This document shows positions 52,271 to 61,082 of a stretch of DNA of 64,000 nt, in pieces. Within the stretch, counting starts at the first letter, position 1. Each line of letters starts with the position of its first letter. Source of the DNA: JAVKEN01 sp040221415 (lineage in GTDB: Bacteria; Pseudomonadota; Alphaproteobacteria; Rickettsiales; JABSSG01); NCBI GenBank assembly GCA_040221415.1, contig JAVKEN010000024.1, positions 62,001-126,000 of the forward strand, read 5' to 3'. A program made the position numbers and the translations under genes. The notes beneath the pieces were generated by a model that worked only from the letters and a program-made list of their open reading frames with translations, searched no databases and was not told where the DNA came from.

Positions 52271-52403
52271 GCGTGATGTATCCATAACAGAAACAGGATA
52301 CTATAAAAATTTGTTTTTTTGCAAGAACTATACTGATGATTATTATTTATTAGTGAATTACGCTGACGAATATGTTATAGATATCCGACCAGAGAGAGTT
52401 ATC

Positions 52404-52862
52404 ATGGAACAAGTAAACAAAAGAATCATTGGCAAAACTTTATCGAGGCTTGCAGCTATCCAAGCGATTTATGTGTATGAAATTAACTCCTCACAAAAGG
52501 ATTCGGATGATTTTGATATTCATACTGCTATCCTTGATGTAATTGCCCTGCATGATGAAGAATCAGAAATTGCTAGTTTAAGTAAAGAATTCCTTAGCAA
52601 ATTAGTTATGCTCACCTATGAACATCTTAGTGAAATTGATAAAATGATTACGTCAAATCTGACAAAGCATGAGAATACAGAAAAATTAAATCTGTTATTA
52701 AGATCTCTGCTAAGATGTGCAGTTGCTGAATTGTTTTATTACAAGACACCTTATAAAGTTGTTATTGATGAGTATGTGGCTCTTACAAAAGATTTCTTCA
52801 ACGATGCAGAAATAAGTTTTGTGAACGCCATTCTTGATAAAATACATAAAGAGAAAAAATGA
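52404..52862 (+). CDS. nusB: Transcription antitermination factor NusB
   Basis: A 152-residue all-helical RNA-binding factor that, with S10, acts in rRNA antitermination. The Arg-rich start KRIIGKTLSRLAAIQAIY, the middle LNLLLRSLLRCAVAELFYYK, and the end VVIDEYVALTKDFFNDAEIS followed by FVNAILDKI match the family. The ATG at 52404, with GAGAGAG eight bases before it, gives the usual length. A longer frame from 52269 would add 45 non-conserved residues. It overlaps thiL by 4 bp. Confidence 0.92.
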   Translation: MEQVNKRIIGKTLSRLAAIQAIYVYEINSSQKDSDDFDIHTAILDVIALHDEESEIASLSKEFLSKLVMLTYEHLSEIDKMITSNLTKHENTEKLNLLLRSLLRCAVAELFYYKTPYKVVIDEYVALTKDFFNDAEISFVNAILDKIHKEKK

Positions 52863-53827
52863 GAGAATCTGATCTAATTGATAAATATTTAAGACCGCTT
52901 GCGAAAAACCACCCCGCTTCTTTAGATCTACGTGATGATGCGGCAATAATTTCTCCTAAATCAAATACCCAGATTGTAGTATCTAAAGATTGCATAGTTG
53001 AGAATATACATTTTCCAACCGGCACAACTCCTGACAATATCGCTAAGAAATTAGTAGGTGTAAATTTATCTGATATTGCTGCTATGGGTGCTAAGCCTTT
53101 ATTTGGTCTTATCTCAGCTACTTTACCAGAGGGAATAGATGAATCATGGGCAAAAGATTTCTGTATAACTTTAGATAGATTAAACACGAAATATGACATT
53201 TGCCTTATTGGTGGCGACACCACAAAACATAAGGAAGGATCTCTTGTTCTATCTATGACAATTATAGGTGAAGTAGAAAAATATAAAGCTGTTCAGCAGA
53301 ATGGCGCCCAAGTCGGAGACAATGTGTATGTTTCAGGGTATATAGGCGATGCTGCAATTGGCCTTGATATAGTTAAAGGCACGTATGAAAAATTAGACAG
53401 AGCAACTAAAATATATTTCACTGAAAAATATAACGCCCCCACTCCTCAAACAGAACTTGGCTATCGTTTAAATGGCTCAGTAACTTCCATGACAGATATC
53501 TCTGATGGATTTATTCGAGACCTTGAAAAAATAGCTGCTAACTCTAAAGTAACCATCAAAGTAGATGTGGAGAAAATTCCATTCTCTCCAAAACTAAAAA
53601 AATTGATGCAAAAAGAAGACTTAGTGGCTCGTGCACTTACAGGTGGAGATGATTATGAGTTGTTGTTTACTGCGCCAAAAACTTTTCATGCACAAATTAT
53701 GTCAATCGCCAACTCTTTGAATATTCCTGTGACACAAATTGGCAGCGTTACTTCTGGTAAAGGTTTAAAAATTTTAGACAATGATGGAAAAACTCTAGAT
53801 TTCCCTAGAAAAGGTTTCGAACACTAA
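52859..53827 (+). CDS. thiL: Thiamine-monophosphate kinase
   Basis: A 322-residue AIR-synthase-fold kinase that makes thiamine diphosphate. Motifs are LRDDAAIISPKSNTQIVVSK, VNLSDIAAMGAKPLFGLI, LIGGDTTKHKEGSLVLSM, SMTDISDGFIRDLEKIA and ALTGGDDYELLFTAP. The start overlaps the nusB stop (ATGA), the common nusB-thiL order. The stop codons of thiL and parC share the bases CTAA. Confidence 0.95.
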   Translation: MRESDLIDKYLRPLAKNHPASLDLRDDAAIISPKSNTQIVVSKDCIVENIHFPTGTTPDNIAKKLVGVNLSDIAAMGAKPLFGLISATLPEGIDESWAKDFCITLDRLNTKYDICLIGGDTTKHKEGSLVLSMTIIGEVEKYKAVQQNGAQVGDNVYVSGYIGDAAIGLDIVKGTYEKLDRATKIYFTEKYNAPTPQTELGYRLNGSVTSMTDISDGFIRDLEKIAANSKVTIKVDVEKIPFSPKLKKLMQKEDLVARALTGGDDYELLFTAPKTFHAQIMSIANSLNIPVTQIGSVTSGKGLKILDNDGKTLDFPRKGFEH

Positions 53828-56040
53828 TATAAATTAAACTTATTATTTTTTGGGAAACCCGTTGGTGGCATCTTACCAACATTAGCTCTTTTACCTAGCC
53901 ATGTTAGAAGCTCCATCTCATTTCTGGTTCTGTCGCCTAGTTGCCAGCTCAAACCTTCTTCAGACTTGAATGTCTTGATATCAGAGAGTTTAGCGTCTTT
54001 ATATTTTTGCAAAGTTACCCCGCGACCCCTTTTCATTTTTGGTATATCAGCAAGATCAAAAACAAGTAATTTTCTGTTATTACCAATCGCAGCAACATTC
54101 TCACCATTAATAACTCTGATAAATTTCATTGAGTCATTCTTATCAACATTCATTATTTGCTTACCATTTTTGGTCTGAGCCATCACTTCCTTACTTTCAA
54201 CAATAAAGCCCTTACCATTATGTGATGCAAGCAGCAGCTCCTGACCTTCTTTATAAATAAACAATTCAACAAGCTTTGCGTTATCAGTATCAAATATAAC
54301 TTTTAAAGAATCTCCGTGACCTTTAACCCTTGGGATTTTGTCACAACCAATTGTAAAGAATTTCCCATGTGATGTTGCAATGATCAACTTGTCTGTAGTG
54401 TAACCTTTAACGAAGAAACCTTCTTTGTCACCATCTTTATATTTGATGTTTGAAGTATCGTAATTATGACTTTTAACAGCTCTAATCCAACCCATCTCGG
54501 AGCAAATAATTGTGATTGGCTCTTTTTCGATAAACACTTCTTGTGAAATATTGGTTTTCGAATGATCAAAATTTGTATTGATTCTAGTCCTTCTTTTTCC
54601 CAAAGAAGTTTTTTTGCCGTATTTTTCTTGCAGACGGTCAATTTCTTCAGTAATTACATTCCACCTCAGACCCTTATCTTTAAGAAGCGCCTTAAGCCTT
54701 GTTCTTTCCTGGGTGAGGTTTTTATGCTCGTTCTTGATTTCCATCTCTTCAAGTTTCTTCAGAGATTTAAGCCTCATATTCAAGATGGATTCAACCTGCA
54801 TTTCAGTAAGCTTAAATGTTTCCTGAAGTTTAGCCTTAGCATCATCTTCAAATCTGATTATCCTGATAACTTCATCAAGATTTAAATACACGATCAGAAA
54901 GCCTTCAAGAATTTCCAAACGTTTTTCAACTTTCTCAAGTTGGAATTTAGCCCTTTTTGTAACTACTTCTTCCCTGAATTCTAAGAATTGACGCAATACC
55001 TCTTTTATGTTCATGACCTTTGGTATTGAGTTTTTATCTAAAACGTTCAGATTTAAGCTGACTCTAGACTCTAAGTCAGTTAGCTTAAACATAGACTCCA
55101 TAAGAATCTCGGGATCAACGCTTCTAGACTTAGGCTCGAACACAATCCTCATATCATCAGTGGATTCATCACGAATATCACCTAACAAAGGTATCTTCTT
55201 CGATTTAAACAGTTCAGCAATTTTTTCAATCAATTTACTTTTCTGAACCTGATAAGGAACCTCAGTAACAACTATCTGATACATCCCTCTGTCAAGCTCT
55301 TCCTTTTTCCAAGTAGCCCTGACTTTAAAACTTCCTTTGCCTGTCAGGTAAGAATTATGAATAGATGCTTTTGACTCTATTAATTCGCCACCCGTAGGAA
55401 AATCAGGACCTGAAACAAATTTAAGAATATCCTTAACTTCACACTCTGGATTATCAATGATATGTTTCATTGCATCACATAATTCATGTAAATTATGCGG
55501 CGGTATTGATGTAGCCATACCTACAGCAATTCCCTCTGAACCATTTGCTAAGATATTCGGAAAAGAACTTGGAAGAACTGTTGGCTCTTGATCTTGATCA
55601 TCGTAGTTACTTTTGAATTCAACAGTGTTTTTATTCAAGTCATTTAGTAACTCCTGAGCAATCTCTGTCAGCCTTGATTCAGTATAACGCATTGCAGCAG
55701 CTGAATCTCCGTCTATTGAGCCAAAGTTACCTTGACCATCAACTAGCGGATATCTTACGGTAAAATCCTGTGCGTATCTTACCAATGCATCATAAATCGC
55801 AACGTCACCATGCGGATGGAATTTACCCATCACGTCACCAACGACACGCGCACATTTTTTGTATCCAGCCTTATGATCAAGCTTCAACAAATACATTGAG
55901 TATAAAATCCTTCTGTGTACAGGCTTCAAGCCATCACGCAAATCAGGGAGCGATCTAGACATGATGGTAGATAAAGCGTAATTTAAATAACGCTCACCTA
56001 ACGCATCTGGAAATTCTACAATCTCAATATTCTCTGTCAT
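53824..56040 (-). CDS. parC: DNA topoisomerase IV subunit A
   Basis: A 738-residue type IIA topoisomerase subunit that unlinks daughter chromosomes. The N-terminal winged helix has LKPVHRRILYSMY, HPHGDVAIYDALVRYAQDF and the catalytic Tyr in DSAAAMRYTESRLTEIA (just after its Arg). The GSEGIAVGMATSIPPHN block and a coiled-coil tower follow. The C-terminal domain is a beta-propeller with degenerate blades, for example KGYTTDKLIIATSHGKFFTI. Its length and the partial propeller favour ParC over GyrA. parE is not in the window. Confidence 0.94.
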   Translation of the reverse strand: MTENIEIVEFPDALGERYLNYALSTIMSRSLPDLRDGLKPVHRRILYSMYLLKLDHKAGYKKCARVVGDVMGKFHPHGDVAIYDALVRYAQDFTVRYPLVDGQGNFGSIDGDSAAAMRYTESRLTEIAQELLNDLNKNTVEFKSNYDDQDQEPTVLPSSFPNILANGSEGIAVGMATSIPPHNLHELCDAMKHIIDNPECEVKDILKFVSGPDFPTGGELIESKASIHNSYLTGKGSFKVRATWKKEELDRGMYQIVVTEVPYQVQKSKLIEKIAELFKSKKIPLLGDIRDESTDDMRIVFEPKSRSVDPEILMESMFKLTDLESRVSLNLNVLDKNSIPKVMNIKEVLRQFLEFREEVVTKRAKFQLEKVEKRLEILEGFLIVYLNLDEVIRIIRFEDDAKAKLQETFKLTEMQVESILNMRLKSLKKLEEMEIKNEHKNLTQERTRLKALLKDKGLRWNVITEEIDRLQEKYGKKTSLGKRRTRINTNFDHSKTNISQEVFIEKEPITIICSEMGWIRAVKSHNYDTSNIKYKDGDKEGFFVKGYTTDKLIIATSHGKFFTIGCDKIPRVKGHGDSLKVIFDTDNAKLVELFIYKEGQELLLASHNGKGFIVESKEVMAQTKNGKQIMNVDKNDSMKFIRVINGENVAAIGNNRKLLVFDLADIPKMKRGRGVTLQKYKDAKLSDIKTFKSEEGLSWQLGDRTRNEMELLTWLGKRANVGKMPPTGFPKNNKFNLY

Positions 56041-56042
56041 TT

Positions 56043-56201
56043 CTAGTGAGAAATTTTTAAAATAAATTTTTTATTGCAATACGGACAAGCGATATGATCG
56101 TCATCATGCGGTATTTCTAAATAAACTTTGGGGTGACCAGTTAGGTCCTGACCTTCGCAAGATACTGAACGAGATGTAACAATTTCTTCTTCTTTGACCA
56201 T
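56043..56201 (-). CDS. Zinc-finger CHCC-domain protein (NDUFS6-like)
   Basis: A 52-residue protein. The order of metal ligands fits the zf-CHCC family: Cys in RSVSCEGQD, His in LTGHPKVYLEIP, and the C-x2-C of HIACPYCNKKFIL. The family is related to the complex I accessory subunit NDUFS6 and is common as a small free-standing gene in alphaproteobacteria. It lies 2 bp upstream of parC and 13 bp downstream of the SDR gene on the same strand, so it is probably co-transcribed with them. Confidence 0.85.
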   Translation of the reverse strand: MVKEEEIVTSRSVSCEGQDLTGHPKVYLEIPHDDDHIACPYCNKKFILKISH

Positions 56202-56214
56202 ATACTCTTAATAC

Positions 56215-56913
56215 TTATCCAAGGTATTGTAGTATATCTCCATGCTTAAATGAATTATTAGTTAAATTTTTCATGAAAAAACTAGCAACTTTCTCGGCAG
56301 ATGTGATCTTTGTCTTATCTTCCGTTGGCATTGCCTGATCTCTTATCCTAGTATCCATTTCTTTCGGATCAAAAAGCGCTACCTTAATTTTATCACTAGA
56401 CTGCTCTTTCGCATATAATTTTACCATGTTTTCTAAGCCAGCTTTTGAAGCTGAATAAGCACCCCAATAAGCTTTGTTTTCCTTCGCAATCGAACAAGTG
56501 GTGAATATTGCCGTAGCAGGATCATCCGAAGCAAGTAACAACGGAGTAAATGCTTTAATAATATGAGCATTAGCGTTCAGGTTTATATTAATCACCCTAT
56601 TCCAAAGCTTAGTATTAAAATGAGCTAAAGGAGCTAGCTCTCCAAGGATGGCAGCACATGAAATTAAGTAATCTATTGAACCAAACCTTTCATAAACTTT
56701 GTTAGCAAGCTCGAAGATTTTTGGTGTATCTTCAACATCTAAATGAACAATAGTGTTTGAAACTTCATATTCTTGAAGCTTGTCATCAAGCGACTCTAAA
56801 TTCTTGAAATCCTTATCAACAGAAACGAGATCTACTTTGTTTTTCGCCAACTCAAGAGCGATAGCTCTACCTAGGCCATTGGCAGCGCCAAATATTATGC
56901 CCCGTTTACCCAT
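56215..56913 (-). CDS. Short-chain dehydrogenase/reductase
   Basis: A 232-residue Rossmann-fold oxidoreductase. The cofactor loop is GAANGLGRAIALE (TGxxxGxG type, with Ala for Thr), the structural NAG-like motif is SCAAILGE, and the catalytic pair is YSASKAG with Ser of TTCSIA upstream. Specificity for NAD(H) or NADP(H) and the substrate are not evident. It starts 2 bp after the CvpA gene ends and continues the same operon. Confidence 0.88.
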   Translation of the reverse strand: MGKRGIIFGAANGLGRAIALELAKNKVDLVSVDKDFKNLESLDDKLQEYEVSNTIVHLDVEDTPKIFELANKVYERFGSIDYLISCAAILGELAPLAHFNTKLWNRVININLNANAHIIKAFTPLLLASDDPATAIFTTCSIAKENKAYWGAYSASKAGLENMVKLYAKEQSSDKIKVALFDPKEMDTRIRDQAMPTEDKTKITSAEKVASFFMKNLTNNSFKHGDILQYLG

Positions 56914-56915
56914 GC

Positions 56916-57821
56916 TTACCTATCAGACTCTTTTACAGCTTGCTTTGCTGCCATTCTAAATCTCCATATCTCATTCTCAAGCATCATCATGATTTTATGA
57001 TATTTAGAATTGTTGTCAGCAATCGCTTTGTGGTCTTCGCTATCAAGCATTTTAGCCTGATTATATTCATAATATTTTTGAGCTATCTCTTCTAAAATTT
57101 GCGCCTTCAGTTCTGGCTGAGCACTCATATCTTGCAAAGTAATTAAGTCTGAGTCATTGACTTTATCAATGACTTCCTGAGGAAGAGAATTAAGTACTTT
57201 ATTAATTGATCTAATTTTTTCAGCTCTCGTACTTGGAAGCTCTACCTGACCTTCTTCATTTGTTGACTCCATAATTGTTTTATGAAGCTCTTGCTCGAAA
57301 TCTCTTGGGATAAACATCGCGATTAGATCAGCGCCCCTTTTCAAAAGAACCACAACCTCAGATTTTTTAGTCCAAGCTGGCACATTAGATTCTGGATCTT
57401 TAAATTTATCTTCATCTTCAACATTTAAAGTATCAATCATCATTGTCATAACATAGAAAACTATAGAAACAATGAAGCAACCACGGAAGAACCCAAATAC
57501 AAGACCGAAAGATCTGTCTAATAAACCTCCTAAATGATCTTCCATATGCTTTATGACAATATTATTTACAAAAGCAAACAGCACCGCAAATATAACAAAT
57601 ATCAAAAATGCCCCTATAACAGATGACATCGACTTACTTACAGCAATAGAATCAAAAACTGGAGCGAATATTGACCCCATCTCTAAACCAATAAATAATG
57701 CAAGCACCCAACCAATAAATGACAAGAAGGATTTAAAAAACCCTCTACAAACTGCAAAGAAAACGGAAAAAATTACTATTCCAAAAATGAATGCATCAAA
57801 ACTACTAAAACTAGGAATCAT
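56916..57821 (-). CDS. CvpA-family membrane protein
   Basis: A 301-residue protein with four N-terminal membrane helices in the CvpA pattern: FDAFIFGIVIFSVFFAVCRG followed by FFKSFLSFIGWVLALFIGLE, then SSVIGAFLIFVIFAVLFAFV and the GGLLDRSFGLVFGFFRGCFI block. The last ~140 residues are cytoplasmic or periplasmic, helical and longer than in E. coli CvpA (162 residues). CvpA is required for colicin V production and has been tied to envelope stress. It is divergent from the pot operon. Confidence 0.88.
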   Translation of the reverse strand: MIPSFSSFDAFIFGIVIFSVFFAVCRGFFKSFLSFIGWVLALFIGLEMGSIFAPVFDSIAVSKSMSSVIGAFLIFVIFAVLFAFVNNIVIKHMEDHLGGLLDRSFGLVFGFFRGCFIVSIVFYVMTMMIDTLNVEDEDKFKDPESNVPAWTKKSEVVVLLKRGADLIAMFIPRDFEQELHKTIMESTNEEGQVELPSTRAEKIRSINKVLNSLPQEVIDKVNDSDLITLQDMSAQPELKAQILEEIAQKYYEYNQAKMLDSEDHKAIADNNSKYHKIMMMLENEIWRFRMAAKQAVKESDR

Positions 57822-57924
57822 ATCTTACCTTTATTCATCTTGAAAAATACTACCTCATATATATAATCACTGCAAAGAAAATTTGTATAAACATCGCTTT
57901 TTTCTAAGGGAGGTAAGCAAAATC

Positions 57925-59016
57925 ATGAAAATCAAACTTCTACTTAAAACTCTAGCATTTTTTACTTTGATTTTAACCTCTGTATTTTGCTTTGCGGCAA
58001 AAGAAGTTGTGAATGTCTATAGCTGGTCCTCCTATATTTCTCAGGAAACTATAAGAGACTTTGAAAAGAAGCACAAAATTAAAATCAATTATGACGTGTA
58101 TGACAGCAATGAAATGCTTGATGCAAAACTGCTTGCTGGAAATACTGGCTATGATTTGGTGTTTCCTTCAGACAATCCATTTCTTAAAAATCAAATCAAA
58201 CTTGGCATTTATCAAGAGTTAGACAAAAAGCTTTTACCGAATATCAAAAACATGGATCCGCTATTTTTAAATATGATGTCAAAAGAAGATCCTGGCAATA
58301 AATATGCAATGCCATGGTTGTGGGGGTTGACTGGTTTCGCAATTAATAAAGAAAAGGTTCTTGAAATAGATCCTGATGCTCCAATCGATAGTCTTGAATT
58401 AATTTTCAATCCAAAATATGCAAAAAAGATTGCTAAGTGTGGAATTAACTTTTTAGACTCAGCAACAGAAATAATTCCTTTGGCGCTTTTATATCATGGG
58501 TTTAATCCAAACACTACTGACCCTGATGAACTTAAAAAAGCTGGGGAAACTCTTAAAGCAATCTCTCCTTATATCAAAACTTTCAACTCTTCTTCTTACG
58601 ATGATCTATTTGTTGATGACTCAGTATGCGTTGGAATTAGCTGGTCGGGAGATATTGTGAAAGCTAATGAAAAATTAAAAGCAAAAAAATCAAAAACTAG
58701 ATTATCTTTTGTCTTGCCTAAAGAAGGGTTTTTAATGGCAACTGATACTATGGCTATTCCTAAAGACGCTCCAAATAAGAAAAATGCTTATATTTTATTG
58801 AATTACCTTATGGAAGCTAAAGTTGCAGCTAATAATAGTAATTACACTAAATATTATAACGGCAATAAAGCTTCATATAAATATCTTGAGAAAGACTTAA
58901 GAGACAACAAGCCAAATGACAGCACTTTACTTAAAGGTTATCGAATTGATCCCTACCCACCAAAAACTTTAAGGTTGGTCAATAGGATTTGGACAGGCGT
59001 TATCACAGGTAATTAA
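57925..59016 (+). CDS. potD: Polyamine ABC transporter, periplasmic binding protein PotD-like
   Basis: A 363-residue binding protein with a signal peptide (about residues 1-27). The mature start EVVNVYSWSSYISQETIRDF is the PotD/PotF signature, and YDVYDSNEMLDAKLLAGNTG and GYDLVFPSDNPFL follow. Polyamine ligands are expected from acidic and aromatic residues such as WLWGLTGFAINKEK and DSVCVGISWSGD. The ATG at 57925 has AAGGGAGG about eleven bases upstream; an in-frame start at 57883 would precede the signal peptide needlessly. First gene of a five-gene operon. Confidence 0.92.
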   Translation: MKIKLLLKTLAFFTLILTSVFCFAAKEVVNVYSWSSYISQETIRDFEKKHKIKINYDVYDSNEMLDAKLLAGNTGYDLVFPSDNPFLKNQIKLGIYQELDKKLLPNIKNMDPLFLNMMSKEDPGNKYAMPWLWGLTGFAINKEKVLEIDPDAPIDSLELIFNPKYAKKIAKCGINFLDSATEIIPLALLYHGFNPNTTDPDELKKAGETLKAISPYIKTFNSSSYDDLFVDDSVCVGISWSGDIVKANEKLKAKKSKTRLSFVLPKEGFLMATDTMAIPKDAPNKKNAYILLNYLMEAKVAANNSNYTKYYNGNKASYKYLEKDLRDNKPNDSTLLKGYRIDPYPPKTLRLVNRIWTGVITGN

Positions 59017-59019
59017 TAT

Positions 59020-60168
59020 ATGGCAGAACAAGTACTTAAAAGCAAAAGGCAACGTAAAGAAGCTAAAAGCGAAACGCTGATAAAACTTCGCAATATCAGC
59101 AAACAATATAAACATGACGAAGGTTACTCCGTCAAAAACATCAATCTAGATATCGAGATCGGTGATTTGTTTGTGCTTGTTGGTCCATCTGGATGCGGCA
59201 AATCAACTCTGCTTCGAATGATAGCTGGCTTTGAAAAGCCTACCTCTGGAAAAATATATCTTGGCGATCAAGATATAACTGACATGCCACCACATGAAAG
59301 GCCCGTCAATATGATGTTCCAATCTTATGCGTTATTTCCACATATGAATGTTTGGCATAATGTTGCATTTGGACTTAAACAAGAAAAATTACCAGAAGAA
59401 GAAATAGATCGAAGAGTTCGTGAGGTTTTAGACCTGGTTAATATGTACGAGTTTAAAAATCGTAAACCAGACCAATTATCAGGCGGTCAAAAGCAAAGAG
59501 TCGCTCTGGCAAGAAGCCTTGCAAAAAGGCCTAAAGTTCTTCTTCTAGACGAACCTTTAGGTGCTCTTGATAGGAAGATTCGTGAGCAAACTCAGGTGGA
59601 GCTAATCAAAATTCAATGCATGCTAGACATTACTTTTATCATGGTTACACACGACCAAGAGGAAGCTATGACTTTGGCTGACTGCATGGCGGTGATGAAT
59701 GATGGAAAGGTTCTGCAAGTCGGGACTGCTGAAGAAGTGTATGAGAACCCTAATTCTCGTTTTGTCGCTGAGTTTGTTGATTCTATCAATCTGTTTTCAG
59801 GAAAAGTTGTCAAAAAAAGAAACTCCAGAAACCTTATCGGCTTAAAGATTAAAGAATCAGAAGAAACCATCTATTTCAGAACTAACCAAGATTACGCTGA
59901 AGGAAGTAAATTATCTCTTGGACTGAGACCTGAGGAAGTAGAAATCAGCTTAAATCCCGCACCCAAGAATGAGAATCAAGTTAAAGGCAAAATTATTGAT
60001 TATGGATTTTTGGGACAAAAAATTGTTTTCCACGTTGAATTATGTAATGAAAATAATATTCACGTCTCAATCCCAACATCTAATAAAATGAAAAATCCAA
60101 ATTTCAAAATGGGTAAAGAGGTATATGTTTCGTGGGTATACTCAGATGGAGTCTTGCTTGAAACATGA
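59020..60168 (+). CDS. potA: Polyamine ABC transporter, ATPase PotA
   Basis: A 382-residue ATPase of the PotA/spermidine class. Walker A is VGPSGCGKSTLLRM, the Q loop is in NMMFQSYALFPHMNVWHNVA, the signature is LSGGQKQRVALARSL, Walker B is VLLLDEPLGALDRKIR and the H loop is VTHDQEEAMTL. The C-terminal ~130 residues are the TOBE/OB regulatory domain (LSLGLRPEEVEISL). It overlaps potB by 4 bp (ATGA). Confidence 0.95.
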   Translation: MAEQVLKSKRQRKEAKSETLIKLRNISKQYKHDEGYSVKNINLDIEIGDLFVLVGPSGCGKSTLLRMIAGFEKPTSGKIYLGDQDITDMPPHERPVNMMFQSYALFPHMNVWHNVAFGLKQEKLPEEEIDRRVREVLDLVNMYEFKNRKPDQLSGGQKQRVALARSLAKRPKVLLLDEPLGALDRKIREQTQVELIKIQCMLDITFIMVTHDQEEAMTLADCMAVMNDGKVLQVGTAEEVYENPNSRFVAEFVDSINLFSGKVVKKRNSRNLIGLKIKESEETIYFRTNQDYAEGSKLSLGLRPEEVEISLNPAPKNENQVKGKIIDYGFLGQKIVFHVELCNENNIHVSIPTSNKMKNPNFKMGKEVYVSWVYSDGVLLET

Positions 60169-61082
60169 TTAAGAAGCTTGTAGCAAATAAATCTCTACGA
60201 AAAACTTTAACCATATTACCTCCTTTCATATGGATGAGCTTTCTTATTTTAGCTCCAATGATTATTGTTTTTTCAATAAGCTTAAGTGAATACGCAGCCT
60301 CTGTTCCACCTTATAAAATGTTTTTTGGTTTCGACAAAAACCTAAATGAACTATTTTTTAACCCAATAGCAGAGAATTATCGCATTTTCTTTGAAGACTC
60401 CATTTATATAAAAGCGTTTTTAAACTCACTAAAGTTTGCCTTGCTTACAACGGCAATTACTTTATTGATTGGCTACCCAGCAGCTTTATCTATTGCTAAT
60501 TCATCTGATGAATCTAAAAATATTTTGCTGACTTTAATTATTTTACCTTTCTGGACCTCACTTATTATTCGTGTATATGCATGGAAAATCATTCTAGGCC
60601 AAACAGGAATACTCAATAATTTCTTGCTTTACATAGGCTTTATCAGCGAACCGATACAATTCTTGAACTCTGAGGGCGCAGTAATAGCTGGGCTTGTTTA
60701 CTGTTATCTCCCATTTATGATATTTCCCTTATATGTAGCAATTGAACGTATGGATAAAAGTTTGATTGAAGCAGCACAGGATTTAGGTTATTCACCCCTG
60801 CAAGCATTTTTCAAAATTACTCTTCCATTATCAAAAGAAGGTATTATAGCTGGTTGCTTATTGGTATTCATCCCAGTTGTTGGTGAGTATGTAGTTCCAG
60901 ACCTTCTTGGTGGCGGAAAAATAATAAATGTAGGTAAAATCATCTGGATTGAATTCTTCCAAAACAAAGACTGGCCAATAGCATCAGCAATAACGATTAT
61001 CCTGGCGATTATATTTGTTATACCACTGATTATCATCCAACGATTCATTGAAAAAGAGGAAGAAGATGAAGAAACTATTTAG
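60165..61082 (+). CDS. potB: Polyamine ABC transporter, permease PotB
   Basis: A 305-residue permease with six membrane helices. The cytoplasmic coupling loop is EAAQDLGYSPLQAFFKITLP, the EAA motif that docks on PotA. The LIILPFWTSLIIRVYAWKII stretch is typical of PotB/PotH. Its last 17 bp overlap the start of the glycosyltransferase gene, which is inserted before potC. Confidence 0.93.
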   Translation: MIKKLVANKSLRKTLTILPPFIWMSFLILAPMIIVFSISLSEYAASVPPYKMFFGFDKNLNELFFNPIAENYRIFFEDSIYIKAFLNSLKFALLTTAITLLIGYPAALSIANSSDESKNILLTLIILPFWTSLIIRVYAWKIILGQTGILNNFLLYIGFISEPIQFLNSEGAVIAGLVYCYLPFMIFPLYVAIERMDKSLIEAAQDLGYSPLQAFFKITLPLSKEGIIAGCLLVFIPVVGEYVVPDLLGGGKIINVGKIIWIEFFQNKDWPIASAITIILAIIFVIPLIIIQRFIEKEEEDEETI

